Below the pieces are notes generated by a model. That model had not been told where the DNA came from. It searched no databases and saw nothing but the letters and a program-made list of their open reading frames with translations. 64,000 nt of DNA from Candidatus Thorarchaeota archaeon (GTDB lineage Archaea; Asgardarchaeota; Thorarchaeia; Thorarchaeales; Thorarchaeaceae): positions 1-64,000 of the forward strand of contig SDNP01000010.1 of NCBI GenBank assembly GCA_004524445.1, in the 5' to 3' direction. Positions 42,573 through 51,839 of the stretch are shown piece by piece. A program made the translations under genes and the position numbers. Numbering within the stretch: the stretch's first letter is position 1; each line of letters starts with the position of its first letter.

Positions 42573-43295
42573 ATGCAGACTGAACATACTCGCGTACGTT
42601 TCATTGATCGCGAACTGAGAAAAATTGAGGTGGAACGAGGAGATATTGTGCTATCTTACCCTTTGAATGCGATACCCGATTCACTGTATGAGAAGATAGC
42701 AGGGGCTCTTGGTGGTGACGAACCCTCAGCAACAAATCTTCGCTCAGTCTATAGAGACACCGTGATGAAACCTGCAGTCTGTACTTTTGACATACATCGT
42801 CCATATCCAATCAATGTCGCTACAAAAATCGTCCGTTTGACCCTTACTGATTCTGAGCTCGAAAAAAAGATTAATGATATAGAGGGAAAAATCCTCAGCT
42901 TCCAAGGTGTTCCTTTTGACGATTCTATTGAAGATAGAATCCAATTCTACAGAGACCTCTTCATCGATGATAAGAAGATTGACAGGTTTAGGATTGGAGC
43001 TGTTGAGATGTACGGAGACGCCACATACTCCAATATTCTAAATGACCCTCGAGTAACGCTCGGATTCTATTGGCGTTCAAGCAATCCACCAAACGCCATG
43101 AGCTATCAAATCAATGCAATCGCAGAGATGGTGAACAAGGATGACCCCTTCTATAGATACATGTGGGCTCTAAGGGGACTCTTTTCGCATAGATTTTTGG
43201 ACTTGGGGCGCGATGAATATGTATGCGCCTACAAGTTTTGGGTTTCAGAAACTCATGAGAAATCATTGACTGGAAGAACTGGCTTTACGCCCTAG
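42573..43295 (+). CDS. Unknown conserved protein, tandem paralogue B
   Basis: A 240-residue paralogue of the gene just upstream (71-bp gap). N-termini align when ATG 42573 is used (TRVRFIDRELRK against GIIKFIDRDSRR), and GTGAT lies four bases before that ATG; the GTG at 42564 is part of the ribosome site. Shared blocks include LSYPLNAIPDSLY, ATKIVRLTLTDSE, SFQGVPFDDS, DPFYRYMWALRGLFSHRFLDL and ICAYK-like VCAYKFWVSE. No family recognised. Duplication followed by divergence of both copies suggests a hetero-oligomer or specialised pair. Confidence 0.78.
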   Translation: MQTEHTRVRFIDRELRKIEVERGDIVLSYPLNAIPDSLYEKIAGALGGDEPSATNLRSVYRDTVMKPAVCTFDIHRPYPINVATKIVRLTLTDSELEKKINDIEGKILSFQGVPFDDSIEDRIQFYRDLFIDDKKIDRFRIGAVEMYGDATYSNILNDPRVTLGFYWRSSNPPNAMSYQINAIAEMVNKDDPFYRYMWALRGLFSHRFLDLGRDEYVCAYKFWVSETHEKSLTGRTGFTP

Positions 43296-43299
43296 GAAG

Positions 43300-45759
43300 C
43301 TAATAGTTGGTCAGCTTGAGCAGTCTTTCTGGCAATTCTTCGATGGATGCGATATCTAGTACAGCTCCATGAGACTTCTCGGCTAGTTTCTCAGCAGCTT
43401 GACTATTATATGAAGACCGTGGCACAAGAATAATCATCTCGATGCCCTGTTGCTTGAATTTGGTAGCTAATTCCTCACAGATTGATTGGTCAGACAAGTA
43501 AGCATCCGTACTGAAGATGAATATTTTCTCCTTTGCACGTGTATCCTCAAAATTCCGCAGAGCCAAGTTCATCGATTGGCGACCACCCGTCCCGCCGCTC
43601 GCACGAACCTCTAGCAAATCGGCAGCGACCTTTTCTACTGAAACTGATTTGTCAGCAATTTCTTTCACAACATGGGTGTGACTATCAAAGAGTACCACGC
43701 CAAAATCATCTTTCTGGACGCCATATAGGCCTGCCATGACGGATATGGATAGCATGCCCAGCTTCTCGGGACTATGCATCGAGCCTGATTTGTCAAGAGC
43801 CCAGTAAAACGCTCTGTGCCCCTGGTATGTTTCAGTGATCAGGAAATCCTCGGGGTCAACAAAGTTGAAATTCGTGTTTCCAGAGGAGAGCAGATGGTCT
43901 ATTGTTTCTTCCAGGTCGATAAGGTCAATGTCATCTCCGATACGGAATGGACGGACAGTTGTGGACTCTTGGATGCCCCCTAGCATTGATGAACCCATAG
44001 TCTGTCGAGAATAGCGAAGACCAAGGTCAATGAGCAGCTGACTGGCAATCTTCTTCAGACGTTGCCGCAATTCTGGGGGCAGTTCGTCTCGGTATGAGTA
44101 CCATATTCGAATCACATTAGAAGCTGGTCCGCCCATAAGACCACCGAATACAGAGTTCGCTCGCTTTTGATCGACGCCGTGCATTCCGCGGCCTGACTGG
44201 CCCATTGCCGCCCGCAGGTCATGGTGGCCAATTGCGCCTAATGCACTTTGGTTGTCCCTTTCATGTGCCATATCGGCAAGAATTCTCAGTTGTTGATGTG
44301 ATAAACCGGCTTGAGATACTAGAGTATGAAGCCTATCAAAATCCGAAACTCCAGCTTGAATTAGTTTCTTAATGACCTCGAAGGATGGGTTTAGCAACTC
44401 CTGAATTTCCGTATCACTCATTCCAACACGTCTACCGGCTTTGGTAACAGCCTGCTCAGAAGCCGGTGCCCCCATTGAGGAACATTGTTGTACGCTCTGT
44501 CGCAGATGAGTTCTATCAGGAGACCTGCCCATAACACCATCAGCGAGCTCCTGCATGCTTTCTTGCCATTTATTCCTGCATTGTGCGTCGGAAATTCCCT
44601 TCTTGAGATTCATCATCTCTTTGATTTTTTGTTTCAGAAAATCAGAAGGAGCAGACCGAGTGTCAGCATCCGTCAAGATATCATCAGTAACCCTGTCAAC
44701 AAGATCATTCCAACTGGATGTACTCCGATGATTTTCGGCAAGTTGACGGAAATCAACCTTATCTCGTGCACCCTGCTCGTAGAAGTCTGCATATGACTTC
44801 ATTACATTATCACTGACTCTTTCACCGGTAGCTGATTCGATACTGGATCCCATTTCCATGGCGTCGCTTAGTGAGTAGTTTCGGTATGCAGACTTCACAT
44901 GTTGGTCCAAAGAACCAGGGGTTCTCTCTAATCTCGATGCATACTCCGCAGCCTCATCAAGATTCTTGAGGCTCTTCTGCAGTTCTTTGTCCATGGCTTT
45001 GAGCATGTCGTCTGACAATCGTTCAAGGTCTTCCATGAGCTTCAGAGACTGAGCTGCAGAGGAAGGGTCACGATCTGCTAAGGCGGAGAATCTTTCTGCT
45101 ACGTCAGAGTCCCCACGTAAGGCGCGCGCAGCTATTTGTTCCGCCTCGAAGGATGAATCACAAATCCTTTCTAGAGAGTTCAATGTTGCTGCATTCAGGA
45201 GGTCTTTATGACTTAGGTTTCCTGTGCCTTGTATTAACTCGTCTGATGCCTTTTCCTTCAACTCCGAGTCAGAGGATATGCCTTGCAAAACGACATCTCC
45301 CTCATTCAAATAATCCATAGCTGCAGAATGCAGTTGCTTGTCCATTTTCTTTCGCAATTCTTGAAGGTAGGCATAGCCCGCCTCCACCTTATCTTGCTGA
45401 ATTTTTGCTGCAAGTTCTTGTTCTGCAATTATTTGGTCTATGATGGACTGGATATGCGTGTTATTTCCAGAGGCTGGCTTCTTCACCTCTTTGACTGGAG
45501 GAGGCGGCATTTTCTGCCGCTCTCTTCCGAGTAGAATATCTTCAGCAATTTTTCGTGCAATCTTTTGGTCAGGGGGGTGAGTTGTAAAGACTGCGGCATC
45601 CACAAAATCATCCAGTGATAATCCGCCTTGCTTGAAGTACCGGGCGGAAAGAAACTTCGGAATTGCTTGAGTCTGCCGAACACTCGGATAGAACCTGACT
45701 TCTTCTGATCTTCGCATGCGTGTCACAAATTCATGTGAGAAACCCGGAACATTTTCCAT
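43300..45759 (-). CDS. VWA-domain protein partner of MoxR ATPase
   Basis: An 819-residue soluble protein from ATG 45759. The N-terminal 80 residues (RFYPSVRQTQAIPKFLSARY) resemble VWA partners of MoxR ATPases. A long helical middle (about 85-600) is rich in Glu, Lys, Asp and Ser, with no known motif. The C-terminal quarter is a von Willebrand factor A domain with the metal site DKSGSMHS (about residue 651), followed by DDFGVVLFDSHTHVV and IFIFSTDAYLSDQS. VWA and MoxR pairs act together to insert cofactors or remodel target proteins. The ATPase gene ends 13 bp upstream. The longer frame to 45813 overlaps it and is less likely. Confidence 0.87.
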   Translation of the reverse strand: MENVPGFSHEFVTRMRRSEEVRFYPSVRQTQAIPKFLSARYFKQGGLSLDDFVDAAVFTTHPPDQKIARKIAEDILLGRERQKMPPPPVKEVKKPASGNNTHIQSIIDQIIAEQELAAKIQQDKVEAGYAYLQELRKKMDKQLHSAAMDYLNEGDVVLQGISSDSELKEKASDELIQGTGNLSHKDLLNAATLNSLERICDSSFEAEQIAARALRGDSDVAERFSALADRDPSSAAQSLKLMEDLERLSDDMLKAMDKELQKSLKNLDEAAEYASRLERTPGSLDQHVKSAYRNYSLSDAMEMGSSIESATGERVSDNVMKSYADFYEQGARDKVDFRQLAENHRSTSSWNDLVDRVTDDILTDADTRSAPSDFLKQKIKEMMNLKKGISDAQCRNKWQESMQELADGVMGRSPDRTHLRQSVQQCSSMGAPASEQAVTKAGRRVGMSDTEIQELLNPSFEVIKKLIQAGVSDFDRLHTLVSQAGLSHQQLRILADMAHERDNQSALGAIGHHDLRAAMGQSGRGMHGVDQKRANSVFGGLMGGPASNVIRIWYSYRDELPPELRQRLKKIASQLLIDLGLRYSRQTMGSSMLGGIQESTTVRPFRIGDDIDLIDLEETIDHLLSSGNTNFNFVDPEDFLITETYQGHRAFYWALDKSGSMHSPEKLGMLSISVMAGLYGVQKDDFGVVLFDSHTHVVKEIADKSVSVEKVAADLLEVRASGGTGGRQSMNLALRNFEDTRAKEKIFIFSTDAYLSDQSICEELATKFKQQGIEMIILVPRSSYNSQAAEKLAEKSHGAVLDIASIEELPERLLKLTNY

Positions 45760-45772
45760 GGTGGATTCGATT

Positions 45773-46711
45773 CTAGGTTGATTGGCCACTCTCAGAACTC
45801 CTCTTACTCCCAAGTACCCGTCTCACTAACGCATTAACGGCAGGCTCAGCATCTACTCCAGGTCGGAATCGCAGTGCTCCTACCAAGACGTAATGCGCTG
45901 CTGTTGAAAGAGTGTTATGATCTATCTCCTCTAGCCTCTTCCGCCTAGCCATCTGCGCGCTCAGTCTGGCAATCGAAATGCCAGCTCGAATAGATGCTGG
46001 AATCTCAATATCAGTTGAAGAGCGGGTTGCAGAGACAAGTGAGTAAATCTGCGCCAGTACATGATCTGATAGGTTATATTCCGGACAATTTACTTTCACT
46101 ATCTCGATTTCAGTAGCCTTCCTTGGATAGCCGAGCTTTATCCATACTCGAATCCGGTCTCTCAATGCTTCACTTAGCCTATGGGCACCAGCCATTTCCT
46201 CGGGATTCATACTCAGCACTGGAAAGAAATCCTCATCCGCTTGGATTCGCCCTAGACGCTGTACATTTGCTGAACGTTCTTCGAAGGGCTCAAGAAGACT
46301 ATTTTGAACATATTCAGGCAATCGATTGGCTTCATTAAGCCCGAATACTGAGCCGAAAACCATGGATTTTAGGAGAGGCCCTGGTTCAAAAGATTCGAGA
46401 TTGAACCCCTTCTGCAATACCAATGCCGGATTGAAGGAGCCAATAAGATGCGACGGTCTCACGCCCTCGTCGCCCGTAATCCAGTGGAAGTTCCTCTTGC
46501 TCTTTTCAGCATAGGCACGTAGAAGCAGAGTTTTACCCACTCCAGGTGGGCCCACTATACCTGGTATGAGACCTGCATTCTCGCAGTCCTCCAACACCTC
46601 AAATGCGTCCTTATATTGCTCCTTTATGACTATGCGTACACGTTCCTGTGAAGCGGCATCCATGCGCTTCTTGAACTGCGATGCGAATAATCGATGTTCT
46701 TTTTGCACCAT
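45773..46711 (-). CDS. MoxR-type AAA+ ATPase with Asn in Walker B
   Basis: A 312-residue AAA+ ATPase of the MoxR/CbbQ branch. Walker A is GPPGVGKT (about residues 54-61). The Walker B region reads VFGLNEANRLP, where Asn replaces the Asp that normally coordinates magnesium (usual form LxxDEINR), while the catalytic Glu is kept. Sensor-1 MNPEE and the arginine-finger region SEALRDRIRVWIKL are present. MoxR ATPases work with VWA proteins as chaperones. ATG 46711 has GGGGGTT about 11 bases before. Same operon as the VWA gene. Whether it hydrolyses ATP normally is uncertain. Confidence 0.9.
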   Translation of the reverse strand: MVQKEHRLFASQFKKRMDAASQERVRIVIKEQYKDAFEVLEDCENAGLIPGIVGPPGVGKTLLLRAYAEKSKRNFHWITGDEGVRPSHLIGSFNPALVLQKGFNLESFEPGPLLKSMVFGSVFGLNEANRLPEYVQNSLLEPFEERSANVQRLGRIQADEDFFPVLSMNPEEMAGAHRLSEALRDRIRVWIKLGYPRKATEIEIVKVNCPEYNLSDHVLAQIYSLVSATRSSTDIEIPASIRAGISIARLSAQMARRKRLEEIDHNTLSTAAHYVLVGALRFRPGVDAEPAVNALVRRVLGSKRSSESGQST

Positions 46712-46796
46712 AACGAACCCCCAATGTAAATTCGTTGTTAGACATCCATTTTAAACTACACTGTTTAATTCTAACGGTTGGTAGCTTGAATCTTCA

Positions 46797-47525
46797 TCAG
46801 CAATATATCTCATTAGCGGGATTATTCCCATATTTGACCCAGAATGCCAAAAAGAATACAGCTACGATGAATATGTAGTCGCCGATGTTATACAAGTAGG
46901 TGCCAAACAGAGCCAAGTAGAAAATCGTATCCTCCATTAGTGACGGAATTGTGTTTTTGACAAAATGAAGAATACTGGCAACTGGAATCACTACAGAAGC
47001 AAATTCAAAGAATATCGGCCGTGTCGAGTTGGCAGCTGCGGTCCAAAGTGTGAGCCCAGCTAGCGTCCACACAAAAATACGAGCTATATTGACGACAAAC
47101 AGCCCAATAACCGGATCAACACTACTAAAGGCAATTTGCAGAGGAGCAACCACCACTAGAAACAGGAATCCCTGCGAGGCCATGGTTGCATATTTGTTGG
47201 GGGATCTGTCGTTGAATGCTTTGAAAGCCTGCCAAAATAAACCACTATACAGGACGGCGAATACAGTTGTCAAGCCGCTTAACACTGATATAAGAACGGT
47301 GCCGTTCTGAGAAAACAATATTGGTCTATACGCCAGTAGTAGGCTGACAACAAAACCAGAGAACATGAAGACAGATGCATACAATCCGTATTTGAAGTAT
47401 CTCCTACTTGACTCTAGCCTTGCTGAACGAGTCCCTGTTTCCATTTCATATTCTTGTGTGTGATGCTCCATTTTCTTCCCCATACAATCAATAGAAAGTT
47501 TGGATGTGGTGAACGACTTCTTCAT
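46797..47525 (-). CDS. Multi-pass membrane protein, function unknown
   Basis: A 242-residue protein with about seven predicted membrane helices between residues 45 and 235 and a polar N-terminus of about 40 residues with two extra Met codons (15 and 19) as possible starts. Sequence shows conserved small features (ARIFVWTLAGLTLW, GDYIFIVAVFFLAFW) but no family I recognise. Its design is similar to the next gene: both have seven helices, a polar N-terminus and a FNDRSPNKYA or FNNRFAYYAA segment after the helix 3 region, suggesting distant paralogues. Confidence 0.75.
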   Translation of the reverse strand: MKKSFTTSKLSIDCMGKKMEHHTQEYEMETGTRSARLESSRRYFKYGLYASVFMFSGFVVSLLLAYRPILFSQNGTVLISVLSGLTTVFAVLYSGLFWQAFKAFNDRSPNKYATMASQGFLFLVVVAPLQIAFSSVDPVIGLFVVNIARIFVWTLAGLTLWTAAANSTRPIFFEFASVVIPVASILHFVKNTIPSLMEDTIFYLALFGTYLYNIGDYIFIVAVFFLAFWVKYGNNPANEIYC

Positions 47526-47677
47526 TTAACATGGCAATTCCAGAAACATAAAAGTCTGGTTTATCCACCAACTTTCACGTGTTTCATATTTCTACTTAAT
47601 ATAAGGGATAACATCAAGCTGTGAATAATTTTGCGGCTGAAAAAATATCAAAGTAAATTGTGTTTATGTGCCCTTCT

Positions 47678-48331
47678 TTAGGGGAGTTGGGACATCCTGC
47701 GGAAGAAAATTGCGAATAAGAGAATGGGTCTAATAATTCCACACGTAATGAAATTTGGAATAATAAAGGGATTACTCGTGAACCTTGCCTGGTATAGAAT
47801 GATTTGGATATTTCTAGTAAGGGCAAAAACACTGAAGGCAGTACAGAGAAGAAATACGAAACACATACTGATGTAGAGTTGCCTGTCTTTTGCTCTGTTT
47901 CGCTCCGACCAAAATACCACTGCTGCCAGCGCAGAGATGGTAATTCCAGATACTAAAGAAACAAAAAAGGATGGAGTCGATGGTGATAAAAATCCAGCGA
48001 CTGAAAATAAAACCATTGCCAAATAGCCGAGAGCCGCATAGTATGCAAAACGATTATTGAACTCGCGATAGACGGCCTGAAATCCCCTAGAAATCAAAAA
48101 TATTGATGCAATATCTACTATATTCGAAATAAGGTAGAGTGCATTAGAGATAAGTAAATTGATCGAGCCTGAAGTCCAAGAGATCAATAAATACATGGTT
48201 AGAACTGACAGTACATTCCGTACGACTATTTGGATTGATACGCCAATTAGTCCTAGCCGGTATAGTTTCTTAATTTCCTTAGAAATGGCAGGTGGTATTA
48301 CTCCCATATCGTAATGAATGCCTTTACCCAA
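47678..48331 (-). CDS. Multi-pass membrane protein, possible paralogue of neighbour
   Basis: A 217-residue protein with about seven membrane helices. The first starts near residue 28 and there is a charged loop SERNRAKDRQ in the middle. The segment GFQAVYREFNNRFAYYAALGYL resembles the KAFNDRSPNKYATMASQGF segment of the protein encoded at 46797, so the two may derive from one ancestor. TTG 48331 opens the frame; ATG 48307 (MGVIPPAISKE) is an alternative. No function is assigned. Confidence 0.72.
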   Translation of the reverse strand: MGKGIHYDMGVIPPAISKEIKKLYRLGLIGVSIQIVVRNVLSVLTMYLLISWTSGSINLLISNALYLISNIVDIASIFLISRGFQAVYREFNNRFAYYAALGYLAMVLFSVAGFLSPSTPSFFVSLVSGITISALAAVVFWSERNRAKDRQLYISMCFVFLLCTAFSVFALTRNIQIILYQARFTSNPFIIPNFITCGIIRPILLFAIFFRRMSQLP

Positions 48332-48489
48332 TTGACCTACACCCTAACCTAGTACTGGAATTCCCCAGAGCCTTTCAGTTTTTCCCATTAGAAGAGAGCT
48401 GCAAGATTTGACAACAAGCAATTCTGCGGGACTGTCTTAGATTCAATGGTTGGCTCTCAGCAGAAGCAGCATGCCTTTACAAAGATGTT

Positions 48490-49473
48490 TCACTGCATGA
48501 AGCATGAAGATTTTGTGAAAACACTAGGTGTCCCGCCAGTATGCCAGAAAAGGACCTTCTCATCGGATTCGATTTCGCCAGCCAATGCCATTCTTATCAG
48601 AGCCATTGCTGCTCGACCCGTATAGACCGGATCTAAAAGGATGGCATCCATCTTCGCGAACATCTCGATTGAACTCTTCACTCCATCACTCATTAGTGAG
48701 TATCCTTCTCCAAGAAATCTATCATCAATAGTGAAGTCGGGCGTGGATTTGGGGATGAAATCGTATTCCCTCTGCATCTCAACTAGTAGGTTGTTTACTT
48801 TCGCTCTATGCTGTTCTACATCATCCATAACAGTGATAGCTATGATTTCTGAATCAATGTCCATCAGTTGAGCGCCTACCAACATTCCTGCGATCGTACC
48901 TGCAGTGCCAGATGCCATAATAATGCGGTCCGGAGAAGAGCCAACCTCATCAAATTGGAGCTTGACCTCCTCCATCGCCTTGACATACCCTAATGACCCG
49001 AGTGGGTAGGCAGCTCCGGCTGGAATTCTATGTGGTTTGAGTCCTAAATCTTGCAGCGTGTCAATAATAGTATCAAGCCGACCTGACAACGAATGAAAAT
49101 CGTCATCTGGGAAGAATTTCAATTCAGCGCCTAAGAGCATGTCAAGAAGCAAATTACCTTCATAGACATCAGGCTCTTCACCTGCAAGAAGAAGGATACA
49201 TCTCAATCCGGCAACTGCAGCTGCTGCAGCAGTTTGTCTACAATGATTTGACTGCAGGGCGCCAACTGTGACAAGGGTGTCTGCATTCTCCTCCATTGCC
49301 TTTCCAAGAACATACTCTAGCTTTCTGGTCTTATTACCCCCAAATGCGAGGCCTGTTAGGTCATCGCGCTTAATCCATATTTCATTTAGCCCTAGGGAGT
49401 CCTCGAGATGCGATAATCGATGAAGGGGAGTCGGAAGATTTGCCAAATGAAATCGGGGGATATCTTCAAGCAT
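48490..49473 (-). CDS. dcyD: D-cysteine desulfhydrase / ACC deaminase family PLP enzyme
   Basis: A 327-residue fold-type II PLP enzyme. The cofactor Lys is in FGGNKTRKLEY (about residue 47), SNHCRQTAA follows for the carboxylate, and the phosphate loop is ASGTAGTIAGM. The C-terminal LLDPVYTGRAAMALI fits the family. Related enzymes convert D-cysteine to pyruvate, ammonia and sulfide, or cleave 1-aminocyclopropane-1-carboxylate; the two activities are hard to tell apart by sequence. ATG 49473. Sulfide release would fit the thiol and sulfur genes later in the window, but it is not adjacent to them. Confidence 0.85.
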   Translation of the reverse strand: MLEDIPRFHLANLPTPLHRLSHLEDSLGLNEIWIKRDDLTGLAFGGNKTRKLEYVLGKAMEENADTLVTVGALQSNHCRQTAAAAAVAGLRCILLLAGEEPDVYEGNLLLDMLLGAELKFFPDDDFHSLSGRLDTIIDTLQDLGLKPHRIPAGAAYPLGSLGYVKAMEEVKLQFDEVGSSPDRIIMASGTAGTIAGMLVGAQLMDIDSEIIAITVMDDVEQHRAKVNNLLVEMQREYDFIPKSTPDFTIDDRFLGEGYSLMSDGVKSSIEMFAKMDAILLDPVYTGRAAMALIRMALAGEIESDEKVLFWHTGGTPSVFTKSSCFMQ

Positions 49474-49637
49474 CGGTTACACAGTCGTTCCAGTTAACAG
49501 TGAGATGAGATACATCAGTCTTGTTATGATGATAGCAGCCAACAGCGGATTCACGCCGCAGTTGGCCATGCATGTGCATAGGTCTACAAGGATAGCAGTG
49601 TTAAAAATCTCTCTAGATACGAGAATCGCGATTGAAA

Positions 49638-49766
49638 TCAACCTCCCGCTATGATTCCAAGCAGAACCAATGCGCCACCGAAGTCAATCATTGCCAAGGA
49701 AGCCCGTACAATCTCAACGCCCCGAGTCAATTCAAGCACTCTAATTGTTCGTTCCAAGAAACTCAT
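49638..49766 (-). CDS. Possible 42-residue membrane microprotein
   Basis: From ATG 49766 to TGA 49638: 42 residues, an amphipathic helix (MSFLERTIRVLELTRGVEIV) then a glycine-rich hydrophobic helix (FGGALVLLGIIAGG). AAGGA lies four bases before the ATG. The open frame continues upstream but without a standard start. The remaining sequence in 49474-49929 shows nothing else I can support. Evidence is coding character and ribosome site only. Confidence 0.4.
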   Translation of the reverse strand: MSFLERTIRVLELTRGVEIVRASLAMIDFGGALVLLGIIAGG

Positions 49767-49929
49767 ACTGTCCTTCGCTCTTTTCCGATTCAAATTCTGC
49801 GGTTTCTTCCCTTTGAATCGCAGGAAATCTACGCTCCATAATGGAATTAATTCTCGATATCTTCCAGACTCATTTTTTTATTAGTCAGCTGGTGATGCTT
49901 CAAGGGGCAAATTCACCATAGCATTTACA

Positions 49930-50109
49930 TTAGAAAATGAACCAAAACACATCAGTAAATATTGCTAAAAGGATTGATATCAGAATCAAAGCTACAACAA
50001 TTTGACACCAACACTCGCAGCACCTGTCGCAGCACCCACTACTTTTTTCCTCATCTTCTTCATGGCGTTTTGGTGGCTGAATGTCGTCGGGCAGTGGAAT
50101 TTCAGTCAT
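49930..50109 (-). CDS. Cys-rich single-helix membrane microprotein
   Basis: A 59-residue protein from ATG 50109 with TTAGGAG about eight bases upstream. The N-terminal half is polar (PPKRHEEDEEKSS), then CCDRCCECWC (six Cys and a Trp in ten residues, positions 26-35), immediately followed by one membrane helix (QIVVALILISILLAIF) and a short aromatic end. Cysteines next to the membrane suggest lipid modification or metal binding. It is too short for common annotation thresholds. Neighbouring genes give no clear link; no family recognised. Confidence 0.6.
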   Translation of the reverse strand: MTEIPLPDDIQPPKRHEEDEEKSSGCCDRCCECWCQIVVALILISILLAIFTDVFWFIF

Positions 50110-50263
50110 GTTTTCGGCTCCTAACTACGCTGAGATAATGTACCACAGTCCATTTTGTGTTCCTTAAGAAATTATTGGCATCAGATTGGTGAAAATGTCC
50201 TATCCAGAAGAAAGATAACTGAGAACATCTTAGGGAACAAGTCTAGATCATGAAGGCGGTCAC

Positions 50264-51772
50264 ATGTCAGCATATGAAAAACTACTAGTTAAAACAAAAG
50301 AGATTCTGCTTACTTACAGCTCATTAAGCATCTTGAACTGGGATAGGGAAACATACATGCCTGCTGGAGGAATCGGACTAAGAAGCGAACAACTTGGTTT
50401 GATGAGCCAACTGGCGCATAGAATGAATGTCAATCCAGAAATCGGGGACCTTTTGGCAGAGGCAAGCAAGGGAAAGGATTCTCTCAACGATGTGGCCCAG
50501 CGCGACCTGTATTTAATGAAGAAGCAGTATGATGAACAGACAAAACTGCCCGAGAAACTGGTCGCAGATATCGCTAAGCAAAGAGCAGTATCAACAGAAA
50601 CATGGAAAAAAGCGAAGAAAAAACAGGATTGGGACATGTTTCAGCCCGAGTTGACGAAGATTGTTGATTTAGCCAAGGAAAGAGCTGAGTATCTTCAGGA
50701 GGTTAAGGAAGCATCCAACATTTATGACGCCATGATTGACGATTTTGAACCAAAAATGACTGCAGGTGAGATAACTCGGGTCTTTGATGAACTGAAGAAG
50801 GGGCTCATCCCTCTTACAAAAAAATATGCGGATGAAACAGCTGACTTTGACAACTCATTCATGAATGTGAAAGTTCCCCTGCCTTTTCAGCGGAAACTGG
50901 CAACTGAACTGGCAGCTCTGGTTGGTTATGATACGACATCTGAGGAGGCTTCAGGGAGAATCGATGAAGTAGAACATCCTTTCACCACAGGCTATTATGA
51001 TGACGTTCGGATTACGGTTCACTACCATGAAGATAATGTGGCGTCAGCAATCTTTGCGATTCTACATGAGGCAGGTCACGCACTATATAAACTAAATCTG
51101 AATCCAGAGTGGAAGTTCCAAGCAATCGGCTCTGCATGCAGCGCAGGTATCCATGAATCGGAGTCAAGATTCGTGGAGAACATGATTGGGCGGTCGCCTG
51201 AGTTCTGGGAGTTCTACTATTCCAAACTGAACAACTTAACCAACAATGCATTCAAGGGAATTTCCAGAGAGCGCTTCACTCAAGCTGTAAACCTAGTTCG
51301 CCCCTCAAAAATCAGAATTGAGGCCGACGAGGTTACCTACTCCCTACATATCATCATAAGATTTGAAATAGAGAGAGACCTTTTCAGCGGTAAGATCGAG
51401 GTCTCTGAATTGCCTCAGATTTGGAACGAAAAATATGAGAAGTATCTTGGAATTGAGATTGAGAACGATTCTGAGGGAGTAATGCAAGACACACACTGGG
51501 CTAGTGGACTCTACGGGTACTTTCCCAGCTATGCTCTGGGGAATGTGTTTGATGGTATGTGGTACAATAGGATGAACGAAGACATTCCTGATTGGTATGA
51601 AGAGGTTAGAAGAGGCAACATTAGAAAGGCAATACACTGGCACATGGAAAATATTCATCAGAAGTCGAATAGGTACGATCCGGCAGACTTGATTGAACGT
51701 GTTGCGGGAGAGAAGATGACTGCAAAGCCTTTCTTAGCATACCTTGAGAACAAGTTCAAGAAAATATTCTAA
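50264..51772 (+). CDS. M32 family carboxypeptidase (carboxypeptidase Taq-like)
   Basis: A 502-residue zinc metallocarboxypeptidase of family M32, cytosolic. The zinc site is HEAGHALYKL (about residues 268-277, two His and the catalytic Glu), with the third ligand Glu in GIHESESRFVENMIGRS downstream. WDRETYMP near the start, RITVHYHEDNV and DTHWASGLYGYFPSYALG near the end are strongly conserved family blocks. It trims C-terminal residues from peptides. Length is typical. ATG 50264. It is preceded by an AT-rich stretch and ends 67 bp before the convergent pseudo-GTPase gene. Confidence 0.94.
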   Translation: MSAYEKLLVKTKEILLTYSSLSILNWDRETYMPAGGIGLRSEQLGLMSQLAHRMNVNPEIGDLLAEASKGKDSLNDVAQRDLYLMKKQYDEQTKLPEKLVADIAKQRAVSTETWKKAKKKQDWDMFQPELTKIVDLAKERAEYLQEVKEASNIYDAMIDDFEPKMTAGEITRVFDELKKGLIPLTKKYADETADFDNSFMNVKVPLPFQRKLATELAALVGYDTTSEEASGRIDEVEHPFTTGYYDDVRITVHYHEDNVASAIFAILHEAGHALYKLNLNPEWKFQAIGSACSAGIHESESRFVENMIGRSPEFWEFYYSKLNNLTNNAFKGISRERFTQAVNLVRPSKIRIEADEVTYSLHIIIRFEIERDLFSGKIEVSELPQIWNEKYEKYLGIEIENDSEGVMQDTHWASGLYGYFPSYALGNVFDGMWYNRMNEDIPDWYEEVRRGNIRKAIHWHMENIHQKSNRYDPADLIERVAGEKMTAKPFLAYLENKFKKIF

Positions 51773-51839
51773 AAACATGGCAAACCGGAGTCTTGGCAAT
51801 TGATGTCAAGGCTCTAATTCCCAGAAAACTTCCCCGGTG

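Noticed and set aside
49632-49884. Two overlapping plus-strand frames
   Set aside because: Antisense shadows of the minus-strand microprotein frame; basic low-quality translations.
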